Positions 6,853-15,599 of a stretch of DNA of 64,000 bases are shown piece after piece. Each line of letters opens with the position of its first letter. The stretch's first letter is position 1. Under the pieces are notes generated by a model. It saw only the letters and a list, made by a program, of their open reading frames with translations. It did not search any database and was not told the DNA's origin. Source of the DNA: Nonomuraea fuscirosea (GTDB lineage: Bacteria; Actinomycetota; Actinomycetes; Streptosporangiales; Streptosporangiaceae). The translations under genes and the position numbers were made by a program. The stretch lies in the NCBI RefSeq assembly GCF_003001935.1, contig NZ_PVNG01000001.1, positions 310,001 to 374,000 of the forward strand. Reading direction: 5' to 3'.

Positions 6853-8537
6853 TTCAGGTCGGCCTCGTCCGCTCGCTGGACCCAGTCGGCGAACGATTCG
6901 CCTTCCTTCTTCTGGCTGTCGTAGTTGGACACGACGCGCGACACGTAGTCGGGCAGCGCCTTGGCGGTGGTCTTGAGGCCGCGGACCTTCCTGCCGAACC
7001 CGGCGTTGACGCCGAGCGAGCCGCCGAGGTGGATCTGGTAGCCCTCGACCTGGTCGCCGTTCTCGTCGACGACGAGCTGCCCCTTCAGGCCGATGTCGGC
7101 CACCTGGATGCGGGCGCAGGAGTTGGGGCAGCCGTTGACGTTGATGGTCAGCGGCTCCTGGAAGTCGGGCAGGCGCCGCTCCAGCTCGTCGATCAGGTCC
7201 ATCGCGGTGGCCTTGGTCTCGACGATGGCGAGCTTGCAGTATTCGATGCCGGTGCAGGCCATCGTCTGGCGGCGGAAGGTGGACGGGTTGACCTGGAGGT
7301 CGGCCGCCTCCAGCTCGGCCACGACGGACTCGACCCGGTCGGGCGCGATGTCGAGGACGACCATCTTCTGCTCGACGGTGGTGCGGACCCGGTCGGAGCC
7401 GTGCCGTTCGGCGATGTCGGCGATCCGGTGCAGGGTGTCGCCGTCGACCCGGCCCACCTTGGGCGCGAAGCCGACGTAGAAGTTGCCGTCCTTCTGCGGG
7501 TAGACGCCCACGTGGTCGCGCCGGTTGTCGCGGGGCAGCTCGGGCGCGGGCCCGTCGGGCAGCCGCTCCTTGAGGTATTCGGTCTCCAGGACGTCGCGGA
7601 ACTTCTCCGGACCCCAGTCGTTGACCAGGAACTTGATCCGGGCCCGGTGACGCAGCCGCCGGTAGCCGTAGTCGCGGAAGATCCCGACGACGCCCTCGTG
7701 CACGTCCGCGGCCTTGTCGGGGCTGACGAACACGCCGAGCCGCTTGGCCAGCATCGGGTTGGTGGACAGCCCGCCGCCGACCCACAGGTCGAAGCCGGCC
7801 TCGCCCTGCTCGTTGACCACGCCGACGAACGCGACGTCGTTGATCTCGTGCACCGTGCAGTGCGCGGGGCAGCCGCTCAGCGCCGTCTTGAACTTGCGCG
7901 GCAGGTTGGAGTAGGCCGGGTTGCCGATGACCCGGTCGTAGATCTCCGTGATCTGCTCGGAGGCGTCGAGCACCTCGCCGGTGTCGATCCCGGCGAGCGG
8001 GCACCCCATGATCACGCGGGGCGTGTCGCCGCACGCCTCCGTGGTGGACAGGCCGACGGCCTCCAGCCGCTCCCAGATGTCGGGCACCGACTCGATCTCG
8101 ATCCAGTGCAGCTGGATGTTCTGGCGGTCGGTGATGTCGGCGGTGCCGCGGGCGTACTCGTTGGAGATGTCGGCGATCGTGCGCAGCTGGGCCAGGTCGA
8201 GCTGGCCGCCGTCGATGCGCACGCGCAGCATGAAGTAGCGGTCGTCGAGCTCTTCGGGCTCAAGGATGGCGGTCTTGCCGCCGTCGATGCCGGGCCTGCG
8301 CTGGGTGTAGAGGCCGTACCAGCGCATGCGTCCGCGCAGGTCGGCCGGGTCGATCGAGTCGAAGCCCCGCTTGGCGTAGACGTCGATGATCCGTTGGCGG
8401 ACGTTGAGGCCGTCGTCGTTCTTCTTGTTCTCTTCGTTCTTGTTGAGCGGCTCGCGGTAGCCGAGGGCCCACTGGCCTTCGCCGCGCGGGCGTTTGTGGT
8501 GCCGGCTGGCAGGAGTGCGGCTGGCAGGGGTGCTCAT
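6849..8537 (-). CDS. ferredoxin-dependent sulfite reductase
   Basis: This 562-residue siroheme/[4Fe-4S] enzyme reduces sulfite to sulfide for cysteine synthesis. It has the two-fold repeated nitrite/sulfite reductase architecture. The first half contains YTQRRPGIDGGKT and DITDRQNIQLHW. The cofactor Cys set is ACTGIEYCKLA (about residue 426) and NGCPNSCARIQ (about 466). Nitrite reductases share this fold, but the operon with APS reductase points to sulfite. The ATG at 8537 has a GAAGGA site 7 bases upstream. It is the first gene of a four-gene coupled operon and lies downstream of a Cys-containing leader peptide (SirA/CysI type in other actinomycetes). Confidence 0.92.
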   Translation of the reverse strand: MSTPASRTPASRHHKRPRGEGQWALGYREPLNKNEENKKNDDGLNVRQRIIDVYAKRGFDSIDPADLRGRMRWYGLYTQRRPGIDGGKTAILEPEELDDRYFMLRVRIDGGQLDLAQLRTIADISNEYARGTADITDRQNIQLHWIEIESVPDIWERLEAVGLSTTEACGDTPRVIMGCPLAGIDTGEVLDASEQITEIYDRVIGNPAYSNLPRKFKTALSGCPAHCTVHEINDVAFVGVVNEQGEAGFDLWVGGGLSTNPMLAKRLGVFVSPDKAADVHEGVVGIFRDYGYRRLRHRARIKFLVNDWGPEKFRDVLETEYLKERLPDGPAPELPRDNRRDHVGVYPQKDGNFYVGFAPKVGRVDGDTLHRIADIAERHGSDRVRTTVEQKMVVLDIAPDRVESVVAELEAADLQVNPSTFRRQTMACTGIEYCKLAIVETKATAMDLIDELERRLPDFQEPLTINVNGCPNSCARIQVADIGLKGQLVVDENGDQVEGYQIHLGGSLGVNAGFGRKVRGLKTTAKALPDYVSRVVSNYDSQKKEGESFADWVQRADEADLK

Positions 8538-8649
8538 TGCGCGTCCTTCGATTCATGGGCGCGCTGCAGTGTTCCCACCTGGCCTCGTCATCGAGGGCAG
8601 GGCTGGAGAGGAAGAGTGCGACGCGCTCAGCGGTAGAGAAACAAGTGAG
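8538..8649 (-). promoter_or_regulatory. leader/attenuator region of the sulfite reductase operon
   Basis: These 112 nt lie between the leader peptide stop and sulfite reductase. A small stem (CCTCG at 8583-8587 with CGAGG at 8592-8596) is visible. With the leader peptide's Cys codons next to its stop, the arrangement fits cysteine-responsive attenuation by ribosome position. The mechanism is inferred. Confidence 0.5.
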
Positions 8650-8733
8650 TTAGCGGGCGTCGCAACAGATGGCACTGCGGACACGCTGAAGATCGACGTG
8701 GCGTCGACCGACGAGCATGGGGTCCGCTGGCAT
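8650..8733 (-). CDS. putative leader peptide upstream of sulfite reductase
   Basis: This is a 27-codon frame (ATG 8733; an internal ATG at 8718 would give 22 residues). Its core, RRHVDLQRVRSAICCDAR, matches the RRHVDLxRVxxAxC pattern of actinobacterial putative leader peptides that precede sulfur-metabolism genes. Two Cys codons (TGT TGC) lie four codons before the stop. In mycobacteria, leaderless Cys-rich small ORFs upstream of sulfur genes act as cysteine-responsive attenuators; a similar role here is inferred from position. No strong ribosome site is visible. Confidence 0.8.
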   Translation of the reverse strand: MPADPMLVGRRHVDLQRVRSAICCDAR

Positions 8734-8793
8734 GATTCGAGATTACTCTGGCTGTCCGGGATGTCCAAGACGGGGTCCAGAGTGTGGGATGGT

Positions 8794-8919
8794 TCACCCC
8801 TGACGTGGCCAGTCCAGGTCCGACTCCTGAGGCTGCTCCTCGCTCTTGTGCTGGCAGTCGCACCATGAGCCGCCGCGGCAGTCCTCGTGACGCTTGTCCT
8901 TGCAGCTCTCGCAGATCAC
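8794..8919 (-). CDS. 41-residue Cys-rich small protein
   Basis: The frame starts at GTG 8919 and encodes a peptide with CESCKDKRHEDC and WCDCQHK. That is five Cys plus His residues in a CxxC...C...CxC-H arrangement typical of a structural zinc site. Similar tiny proteins are common but uncharacterised in actinomycetes. It starts about 10 bp from the divergent gene at 8929 and ends just upstream of the sulfur-operon leader. Function unknown. Confidence 0.7.
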   Translation of the reverse strand: MICESCKDKRHEDCRGGSWCDCQHKSEEQPQESDLDWPRQG

Positions 8920-8928
8920 GCTTGCATT

Positions 8929-9702
8929 ATGGACCTCATGGCCGAGCTGCTCGGCGACCTGCGCGCCGAGACCGCCTCCTTCGAACAACTGCTCCAGCCC
9001 CTGCGGGACGACGACTGGGAGCGGCCCACCCCCGCCGAGGGCTGGGCGATCCGTGACCAGGTGAGCCATCTCGCCTGGTTCGACGACGCGGCCGTGCTCG
9101 CCGCCACCGACCCGGGCGGCTACGAGGCGCTGCTCGGCCGGTTCGGCTCCGTCGACGACGTGGCCGAGGCGATGCGGGGGATGCCGCCGGGCGAGTTGCG
9201 CGCCTGGTTCGGCGCCTCCAGGGCCCGCTCCCTTGAGGTGTTCGGCACGCTGGACGCCCGTGACCGGCTGCCGTGGTTCGGGCCGCCGATGTCGGCGGCC
9301 TCGTTCGTGACCGCGCGGCTCATGGAGACGTGGGCGCACGGCCAGGACGTCGCCGACGCGCTCGGCGTGGTCAGGGAGCCGACGGAGCGGCTGAGGCACG
9401 TGGCCACGATCGGGTTCAGGGCCCGGCCCTACAGCTTCGCCGTACGCGCGCTGCCCGTCCCCGAGGAGCCCGTACGGGTGGAGCTGAGCCTGCCCGGCGG
9501 CGGCACCTGGACGGCGGGGCCGGAGGAGGCCACCGGCCTCGTCCGCGGCACGATCCTCGACTTCTGCCTGGTCGTGACCCAGCGCATCCACCTGTCGGAC
9601 ACCGGCCTGGAGGCCACCCCCGGCCCGGCGCGGGCCTGGATGGAGATCGCCCAGGCGTTCGCCGGCGGCCCTGGCAAGGGCCGGGCGCCCAAGTCGGGGT
9701 GA
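8929..9702 (+). CDS. TIGR03084-family DinB/MDMPI metal-binding protein
   Basis: This 257-residue protein has the family's opening (DLMAELLGDLRAETASFEQL) and the PTPAEGWAIRDQVSHLAWFD motif (about residues 35-56), whose His, with later His residues (ETWAHGQDVADAL, about 128), forms the DinB-type metal site. The fold is shared with mycothiol-dependent maleylpyruvate isomerase. Substrate unknown. ATG 8929 is chosen because the family starts there; ATG 8938 is a possible alternative. Confidence 0.85.
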   Translation: MDLMAELLGDLRAETASFEQLLQPLRDDDWERPTPAEGWAIRDQVSHLAWFDDAAVLAATDPGGYEALLGRFGSVDDVAEAMRGMPPGELRAWFGASRARSLEVFGTLDARDRLPWFGPPMSAASFVTARLMETWAHGQDVADALGVVREPTERLRHVATIGFRARPYSFAVRALPVPEEPVRVELSLPGGGTWTAGPEEATGLVRGTILDFCLVVTQRIHLSDTGLEATPGPARAWMEIAQAFAGGPGKGRAPKSG

Positions 9703-9756
9703 GGCCAGGGTTCCGCCGGATGACGCCGGCCTCATGATCGGTGACATGCTGTGAGC

Positions 9757-10131
9757 ATGCGCACAATCCTCAACGTCATCTGGCTGGTGTTCGCGGGTGT
9801 CTGGCTGGCGATGGGCTACGCCCTGGCCGGCGTCATCTGCTGCATCCTGATCGTGACGATCCCGTTCGGGATCGCCTCGTTCAGGATCGCGGCGTACGCG
9901 CTGTGGCCGTTCGGCCGGACGGTCGTGCGCGACTCCGAGGCGGGCGTCTTCTCGCTGCTGGGCAACATCATCTGGTGCGTGGTGGCCGGCATCTGGCTGG
10001 CCATCGGGCACGTCGTCACCTCGATCCCGCTGTTCATCTCCATCATCGGCATCCCCATGGGCGTGGCCAACATCAAGCTCATCCCCGTCTCCCTCCTTCC
10101 CCTGGGCGCGCGCATCGTCGACAACGACTGA
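9757..10131 (+). CDS. YccF-family inner membrane protein
   Basis: This 124-residue membrane protein consists of two copies of the YccF domain. Each has a hydrophobic helix (NVIWLVFAGVWLAMGY and NIIWCVVAGIWLAIGH) followed by a P-F/I-G-I/V loop. The repeat is clear and the function of the family is unknown. ATG 9757 is used; a GTG two codons upstream (9751) is possible. Confidence 0.88.
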   Translation: MRTILNVIWLVFAGVWLAMGYALAGVICCILIVTIPFGIASFRIAAYALWPFGRTVVRDSEAGVFSLLGNIIWCVVAGIWLAIGHVVTSIPLFISIIGIPMGVANIKLIPVSLLPLGARIVDND

Positions 10132-10218
10132 GCACGACCGGCGGCGACCGGACGGCTAGAGGTGGCCCGGGGGACGTAAGCTGTGCCGAAGAGTCACTGC
10201 GAATAACCGTTGGGTGCC

Positions 10219-11151
10219 ATGACGTCCACCGATGCGCCTTCCCGGCCCAAGCGCGGCCTGGTCTCCCATGCCCGCGCGCGGCTCAACTGGGTGCTCGACA
10301 CCAAGTCGTGGGCGATCGTGCGCGCGTCCACCAACGCCGGCGTCACCTACCGGGTGACCGGCCTGGCCGGCGAGGCCGCGTTCTTCGCGCTGCTGTCGCT
10401 GCCGCCGTTCGTGCTGGGCCTGATCGGCGTGCTGGGCAAGCTCGGCACCTGGCTCGGCCCCACGGTGGTCACCCAGGTGAAGACCTGGGTGATCGACCAG
10501 GCAGGGCTGCTGTTCACCGACGACGCCCTCGACAAGGTGATCAATCCGCTCATCACCGACGTGCTGAGCGACGACGCCGGCAAGGTGTCGATCATCTCGC
10601 TGGGCTTCCTGCTGTCGCTCTGGTCCGGCTCCAGGGCGCTCTACGTCTACGTCGACCTCATCTCCGTCGCCTACGGGCTGGGGGAGGAGCGCGGCATCAT
10701 CCGCACCCGGCTGATGTCCTTCGGCCTCTACGTCATCGGGCTGATCATCGGGATCATCGTCATGCCGATCCTGGTCGTCGGCCCGACCCTGATCAAGGAC
10801 GCCCTGCCGGCCGACTACGGCAGCCTCATCGACCTGCTCTACTGGCCGGTCGTCATCATCGGCTCGGTGCTGTTCCTCACCGTGCTCTACCACGTGAGCG
10901 TGCCCGTCCGCACCAAGTGGTACCGCGAGCTGCCCGGGGCCATCCTGGCGCTGTTCCTGTGGATCCTCTGCGCGGCGGTGCTGCGCGCGGTGCTGGCCGC
11001 CTGGTTCTCGCCCGTCTCGGTGTACGGGTCGCTGGCCGCGCCCATCGCGCTGCTGCTGTGGCTCTACATCACCGCGCTGGCCGTGCTCATCGGGGCGATC
11101 CTGAACGCGGAGGTCGACCGGCTCTGGCCGGGCGTGGGCCGCGCCAAATAG
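10219..11151 (+). CDS. YihY/BrkB-family membrane protein
   Basis: This 310-residue integral membrane protein has about six hydrophobic segments. The conserved early motif is LAGEAAFFALLSLPPFVLG (about residues 52-70) and the C-terminal signature is YGSLAAPIALLLWLYITALA (about 272-291). The family was once called ribonuclease BN but is now regarded as membrane proteins of unknown, possibly transport, function. A TTG three codons upstream (10210) is in frame; ATG 10219 is preferred. Confidence 0.9.
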   Translation: MTSTDAPSRPKRGLVSHARARLNWVLDTKSWAIVRASTNAGVTYRVTGLAGEAAFFALLSLPPFVLGLIGVLGKLGTWLGPTVVTQVKTWVIDQAGLLFTDDALDKVINPLITDVLSDDAGKVSIISLGFLLSLWSGSRALYVYVDLISVAYGLGEERGIIRTRLMSFGLYVIGLIIGIIVMPILVVGPTLIKDALPADYGSLIDLLYWPVVIIGSVLFLTVLYHVSVPVRTKWYRELPGAILALFLWILCAAVLRAVLAAWFSPVSVYGSLAAPIALLLWLYITALAVLIGAILNAEVDRLWPGVGRAK

Positions 11152-11224
11152 CCGGCCGCCGGGGCCGGGCGGCCCCGGCGCGATCCCCGGGTTCCGCTAC
11201 CGCAAGTCATGACGCACCGCCAGA

Positions 11225-12865
11225 ATGCATGACGTGAACGATCAGACCAGGCGAATAGGGCCCTACACCCTCGTGCGCAAGCTGGGCGAGGGCGGCATGG
11301 GCATCGTCTACCTCGCCCAGGATCCCTCGTTCGCCCCGGTCGCGCTCAAGGTGCTGCGGCCCGAGCTGGCCGGCAGAGAGGACTTCAGGCGCCGCTTCAC
11401 CAGGGAGGCGGAGGCCGCGCGGCAAGTGGCCAGGTTCTGCACCGCGCCCGTGCTCGACGCCGGGATCGAGGGTGGGACGGCCTACCTCGTCACCGAGTAC
11501 GTGGACGGCCCCGACCTCACCACCATGATCGAGACGCGCGGGCCCATGCGGGGCGCCACCCTGGAGGCGCTGGCCGTCGGGGTGGCCACCGCGCTGGCCG
11601 CCATCCACGGGGCCGGCGTCGTGCACCGGGACCTCAAGCCGTCGAACATCCTGCTCAGCGCCGTCGGCCCGCGCGTCATCGACTTCGGCATCGCCCGCCT
11701 CGCCGAGCCCGACGCCACCCAGTCCGCCACCGTCGTGGGGACACCCGCCTACATGGCGCCCGAGCAGACGGGCGCCGGGCCCATCACGGCCGCCGGCGAC
11801 GTGTTCGCCTGGGGCGGCGTGGTGACGTACGCGGGGACGGGACGGCCGCCGTTCGGCACCGGGCAGGTGCCCGAGGTGCTCTACCGGGTGGCGCACCACG
11901 TACCGCAGCTGGACGGGCTGGACGAGCGGCTGCGCGAGCTGGTGGAGCACGCGCTGCGCAAGGACCCGGCCCGGCGGCCGAGCGCGCAGCAGCTCATCGA
12001 CCGGCTGCTGGGGCACGAACGGGCGAGCGTGGCCTCGGCGACCCGCGCCGTCAGCGACTCCTGGACCCCGCTCCTGCCCGCCCAGCCACCCACCGGCCCC
12101 GTCCAGCCAGGCCGGACCGGGCCCATCCAGCCAGGTCAGGGACAGGTCGGGCCCATCCAGCCATGCCAGGTGAGCGCAGGTGTGCCGGTCGCTTCGGCGT
12201 CCGGAGGGGGCGGGCGCTGGGTGGCGCCGGTGGTCGCCGCCGTGCTCGCCTCCGCGCTGACCGCCGGTGGCACGCTCGCCCTGTGGCGGCCGTGGGAGCC
12301 GCGCGCGAGCACGCCCGCGGCGATGGTGACCACGTACGAGACCGTGACCGAGCCGGCGGACGCCACCACGCCGGCCGGCTCCGAGTCCGATCGGCCCGAG
12401 GAGACCGGCACGCCGCGCACGTCCCCGACCGGTCCCCGGGGCATCGTCACCCCGGGCACCAGGCAGGCCGCGGAGTCCTTCGACTACAACGACGGCTCCG
12501 TCCGCAAGCCGGTGGTGCTGCAGATCGTCAAGCTCCGGTGGCAGGGCGACGACGTACGGCTGGAATTCTCGCTCAGGAACGACCACACGCGGAACTCCCT
12601 CAGCGTGTGGGGACTCACCGAGAGCAACGCCTACAGCCTGGGCGACATCGAGATGGCCCTGCCCGACCGGCCGATGCCGGTCAAACCCCTGCGGGAGGGC
12701 GACAAGTGCGTCTGCACCGAGCTGACGCCCGGCGACCAGATCCCGGCCGGTCAGACTCGGCGTTTCTTCGCCGTCTTCGGCGGCGTCCCCAAGACGGCGA
12801 CCACGGTGGACCTGGACCTGAAGAACCTCGGTCACTTCGAGAACTTCCTGATCACCACGAAATGA
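11225..12865 (+). CDS. membrane Ser/Thr protein kinase
   Basis: This 546-residue PknB-type kinase has the glycine loop LGEGGMGIVYLA (residues 19-30), catalytic Lys in VALKVL (about 41), catalytic loop HRDLKPSN (about 134), DFG (about 154) and a PE motif in AYMAPEQ. A Pro-rich linker (285-325) contains repeats of GPIQPGQ type. One transmembrane helix (about 332-354) leads to an extracellular domain (about 415-546) with an immunoglobulin-like beta pattern and a DKCVCTE Cys pair, not a PASTA sensor. The ligand is unknown. It is monocistronic and lies just upstream of the glyA riboswitch. Confidence 0.92.
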   Translation: MHDVNDQTRRIGPYTLVRKLGEGGMGIVYLAQDPSFAPVALKVLRPELAGREDFRRRFTREAEAARQVARFCTAPVLDAGIEGGTAYLVTEYVDGPDLTTMIETRGPMRGATLEALAVGVATALAAIHGAGVVHRDLKPSNILLSAVGPRVIDFGIARLAEPDATQSATVVGTPAYMAPEQTGAGPITAAGDVFAWGGVVTYAGTGRPPFGTGQVPEVLYRVAHHVPQLDGLDERLRELVEHALRKDPARRPSAQQLIDRLLGHERASVASATRAVSDSWTPLLPAQPPTGPVQPGRTGPIQPGQGQVGPIQPCQVSAGVPVASASGGGGRWVAPVVAAVLASALTAGGTLALWRPWEPRASTPAAMVTTYETVTEPADATTPAGSESDRPEETGTPRTSPTGPRGIVTPGTRQAAESFDYNDGSVRKPVVLQIVKLRWQGDDVRLEFSLRNDHTRNSLSVWGLTESNAYSLGDIEMALPDRPMPVKPLREGDKCVCTELTPGDQIPAGQTRRFFAVFGGVPKTATTVDLDLKNLGHFENFLITTK

Positions 12866-12892
12866 GCGCCTGCTCGCATCCGCTATCGTCTA

Positions 12893-12970
12893 GGGCGTGA
12901 CGCGACTGGCGCATTGGGTGGGATCGACCACCGGGGAGCGAAAGGAGCGGAGGCCGTGCGCCTGGGTCTT
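12893..12970 (+). promoter_or_regulatory. ZTP (pfl) riboswitch upstream of glyA
   Basis: The leader has the hallmarks of the ZTP aptamer: GACTGGCG near 12905, the conserved ACCACCGGGGAGCG near 12927-12940, and GGCCGTGCGCCTGGG at 12952-12966, which pairs back in the family pseudoknot. ZTP/ZMP riboswitches sense folate shortage and turn on one-carbon genes; glyA is a classic actinobacterial target. Downstream, TGAC (12987-12990) and GTCA (12997-13000) flank the AGGAGA ribosome site and could form a small hairpin around it. Confidence 0.88.
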
Positions 12971-12999
12971 CGCAACTCGTCAACGATGACAGGAGAGTC

Positions 13000-14250
13000 A
13001 TGAGTTCTCTCGCTAGCGTCGACCCGCAGATCGCCGAGCTCATCAAGGCGGAAGAGCGTCGTCAGTCCGACACCGTCAAGCTGATCGCGTCCGAGAACTA
13101 CGTGTCGAAGGCCGTCCTCGAGGCCACCGGCACCGTGCTGACCAACAAATACTCCGAGGGCTACGCGGGCAAGCGCTACTACGAGGGCCAGCAGGTCATC
13201 GACCAGATCGAGACCGTGGCCATCGAGCGGGCCAAGTCCCTGTTCGGCGTCAACCACGCCAACGTGCAGCCCTACTCCGGCTCGCCCGCCAACCTCGCCG
13301 TCTACATGGCCTTCCTGGAGCCCGGCGACACCGTGATGGGCATGGGCCTGCCGTTCGGCGGCCACCTCACCCACGGCTGGTCCGTCTCGGCCACCGGCAA
13401 GTGGTTCAACCCGGTCCGCTACGGCGTGCGCCAGGACACCGGCCGCATCGACCTCGACGAGGTCCGGCAGCTCGCGCTGGAGCACCGGCCCAAGCTGATC
13501 TTCTGCGGCGGCACCGCGATCCCGCGCACGATCGACTTCGAAGGCTTCGCCTCGATCGCCCGCGAGGTCGGCGCCGTGCTGGCCGCCGACATCGCCCACA
13601 TCGCCGGCCTGGTCGCGGGCGGTGCCCATCCGTCGCCGGTCGGGCACGCCGACGTCATCTCCACGACCACGCACAAGACGCTGCGCGGCCCGCGCGGCGC
13701 CATGCTCATGGCGAGCAGCGACGAGCACGCCACCGCGCTCAGGAAGGCCGTCTTCCCCGGCCTGCAGGGCGGCCCGCACAACCACACCACCGCCGCCATC
13801 GCGGTCGCGCTGCACGAGGCCGCCCAGCCGTCGTTCCGCGACTACGCCCACCAGGTGGTCGCCAACGCCAAGACCCTGGCCGACGAGCTCGCCTCGCGCG
13901 GCTTCGACCTGGTCTCCGGCGGCACCGACAACCACCTCATCCTGCTCGACCTCACGCCCAAGGGCATCGGCGGCAAGCCGGCCGCCCAGGCGCTCGACCG
14001 CGCGGGCCTGGAGACCAACTACAACACGGTGCCGTTCGACACGCGCAAGCCGTTCGACCCGTCCGGCATCCGCATCGGCACGCCGTCGGTGACCTCGCGC
14101 GGCATGGGCGAGGCCGAGATGCGGCAGATCGGCGCCTGGATGGACGAGGTCGTCACCGCCCTGGCCAAGGGGGATGCCGAGTCCGTCATCACGCGCGTCC
14201 ATCACGAGGTCAGCGAGCTCACCGCGCAGTTCCCGGCTCCGGGTCTTTAA
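13000..14250 (+). CDS. glyA: serine hydroxymethyltransferase
   Basis: This 416-residue PLP enzyme interconverts serine and glycine, charging tetrahydrofolate with a one-carbon unit. Family signatures are KLIASENYVSKAVLEATG near the N-terminus, the PLP-lysine motif STTTHKTLRGPRG (about residues 221-233) and the C-terminal RIGTPSVTSRGM. The length is normal. The ATG at 13000 has an AGGAGA site 4 bases upstream. Expression is probably controlled by the ZTP riboswitch directly upstream. Confidence 0.97.
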   Translation: MSSLASVDPQIAELIKAEERRQSDTVKLIASENYVSKAVLEATGTVLTNKYSEGYAGKRYYEGQQVIDQIETVAIERAKSLFGVNHANVQPYSGSPANLAVYMAFLEPGDTVMGMGLPFGGHLTHGWSVSATGKWFNPVRYGVRQDTGRIDLDEVRQLALEHRPKLIFCGGTAIPRTIDFEGFASIAREVGAVLAADIAHIAGLVAGGAHPSPVGHADVISTTTHKTLRGPRGAMLMASSDEHATALRKAVFPGLQGGPHNHTTAAIAVALHEAAQPSFRDYAHQVVANAKTLADELASRGFDLVSGGTDNHLILLDLTPKGIGGKPAAQALDRAGLETNYNTVPFDTRKPFDPSGIRIGTPSVTSRGMGEAEMRQIGAWMDEVVTALAKGDAESVITRVHHEVSELTAQFPAPGL

Positions 14251-14354
14251 GGTCAAGAGCTTCATCTGTTACGGCGGTGCCGGCCTGGCGCCGCCCGCCG
14301 CACGGGGCTGAGGGCCTCCAGGGTGACGCCCTCTGACCCGCACGTGGTCGGCCG

Positions 14355-14383
14355 CCGTCACGGCGCGAAGCGGGCCGTGACGG
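14355..14383. terminator. hairpin between convergent glyA and amidohydrolase
   Basis: CCGTCACGGC (14355-14364) and GCCGTGACGG (14374-14383) form a perfect 10-bp stem with a 9-base loop and no U-tract, as is usual in high-GC actinomycetes. Its position suits a bidirectional terminator. Confidence 0.7.
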
Positions 14384-14387
14384 TGGT

Positions 14388-15599
14388 TCACCCGCCGGTC
14401 GCCGGTGAGGTTCTGGTGAGGGTGCCGTTGCTGATCGTGGCTACCGGGATGACGTGCTGTTTCGGGGTGAGGGTGTCGCCCTTGGCGTCCCGGTAGACGC
14501 GGTGCTCCGGGGCGGTGGTGGTGACGCGGAAGAGCGTGGCGTGGTGGATCGTGCCGTCGGCGCTCAGCCAGGGTTCCGGCATGCGCAGGATGTCGCGCGG
14601 TCGCGTCGTGACCGCGTCGATCGCGTCCTCCAGGGGCATCCCGCAGGCCACCAGCTTCGTGATCGTGGTGGCCAGGTCGTGCACCGGGCCGCCGACGTTG
14701 CGTACGTGGATGTCCGTGCTGATCGTGTGCGGCGGGAAGCCGGCCGCGAGCGCGCGGGCCGCCACCTCGAAGCTGAAGCTGGCCGCCCCGTGTCCCACGT
14801 CCAGCAGCACCCCCCGGTCCAGGGCGCGGGCCAGCGCCGGGGCCGGAGCACCGCCGCAGGTCCACGGCGTTCCGGTCTTGCCGTGGTAGCAGTGGGTGAC
14901 CACGTCGCCCGTCTCCAGCAGGTCGAGCACGTCGCCGATCAGCGGCGGCGCCTCACCCACGTGGACCAGCAGCGGCAGGCCCGCCTCCCTGGCGACCAGG
15001 CGGCCGAGCTGGAGCGGCTGCAGGCCCATCGCGCCCACGATCGCGCCGCTGGAACGCACCTTCACCCCGCACACCACGTCCCGGTGCCGCTCGATCGCGG
15101 CCAGGGTGGCGTCCACATCGATGAACGACGGGTCGGCGGTCTCCCGCAGGTGCACCAGGCCGTGGGAGCCGATGTTCAGCCAGGCCCGCACCCGGGTCCT
15201 CGCCGTGGGCAAGACATAACGGACCAGGCCGTCGATGGTCGCCTCACCGGCGCTGCCCGCGTCGGCCAGCACGTGCACGCCCGCGTCCAGGCCGACCCGG
15301 TCGGGTGGCAGGCTGATCTCGGTCATGGCGTCGTAGACGTGCGTGTGCAGATCCACCCATCCCGGCCCGGCCCACAGCTCCCCGGCTTGCCGGTCCTGGT
15401 CCCGGACCTGTCCGGCGGCCCACGGCTCCCCGGTCCACCGTTCCTCGGCCTGCTCTGTGCGCGATCGGTCGTCCGGTTCGGGCAGCGGGGTCAGGCGTGC
15501 CGTGCCGTCGGAGATCGTCAGGCGGGCCGGAGACGGGGAGCCGATCACGCGCAGGGGTGTGGTCGTCAGGTCCTCGGTCGGGTTGCGGTCCCGGGTCAT
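14388..15599 (-). CDS. amidohydrolase/deacetylase-family metallohydrolase
   Basis: This 403-residue TIM-barrel amidohydrolase has metal ligands in VDLHTHVYDA (HxH), a probable carboxylated Lys in CGVKVRSSG, His in LLVHVGEAPP and VVTHCYHGKTG, and the final Asp in ISTDIHVRN. It resembles the EF_0837/dihydroorotase-like deacetylase group, which acts on N-acyl amino acids or related amides. Residues about 36-78 are a Gln/Glu/Trp-rich low-complexity insert before the barrel. It starts with a 4-bp ATGA overlap behind the serine hydrolase, as the last gene of the IclR operon. The substrate is unknown; N-acyl-(D-)amino acids are my inference. Confidence 0.85.
   Translation of the reverse strand: MTRDRNPTEDLTTTPLRVIGSPSPARLTISDGTARLTPLPEPDDRSRTEQAEERWTGEPWAAGQVRDQDRQAGELWAGPGWVDLHTHVYDAMTEISLPPDRVGLDAGVHVLADAGSAGEATIDGLVRYVLPTARTRVRAWLNIGSHGLVHLRETADPSFIDVDATLAAIERHRDVVCGVKVRSSGAIVGAMGLQPLQLGRLVAREAGLPLLVHVGEAPPLIGDVLDLLETGDVVTHCYHGKTGTPWTCGGAPAPALARALDRGVLLDVGHGAASFSFEVAARALAAGFPPHTISTDIHVRNVGGPVHDLATTITKLVACGMPLEDAIDAVTTRPRDILRMPEPWLSADGTIHHATLFRVTTTAPEHRVYRDAKGDTLTPKQHVIPVATISNGTLTRTSPATGG

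Noticed and set aside
6843..8636. 597-codon plus-strand frame opposite sulfite reductase
   Set aside because: It is an antisense shadow of a strongly conserved enzyme; its protein is Val/Gly/Asp-rich without motifs.
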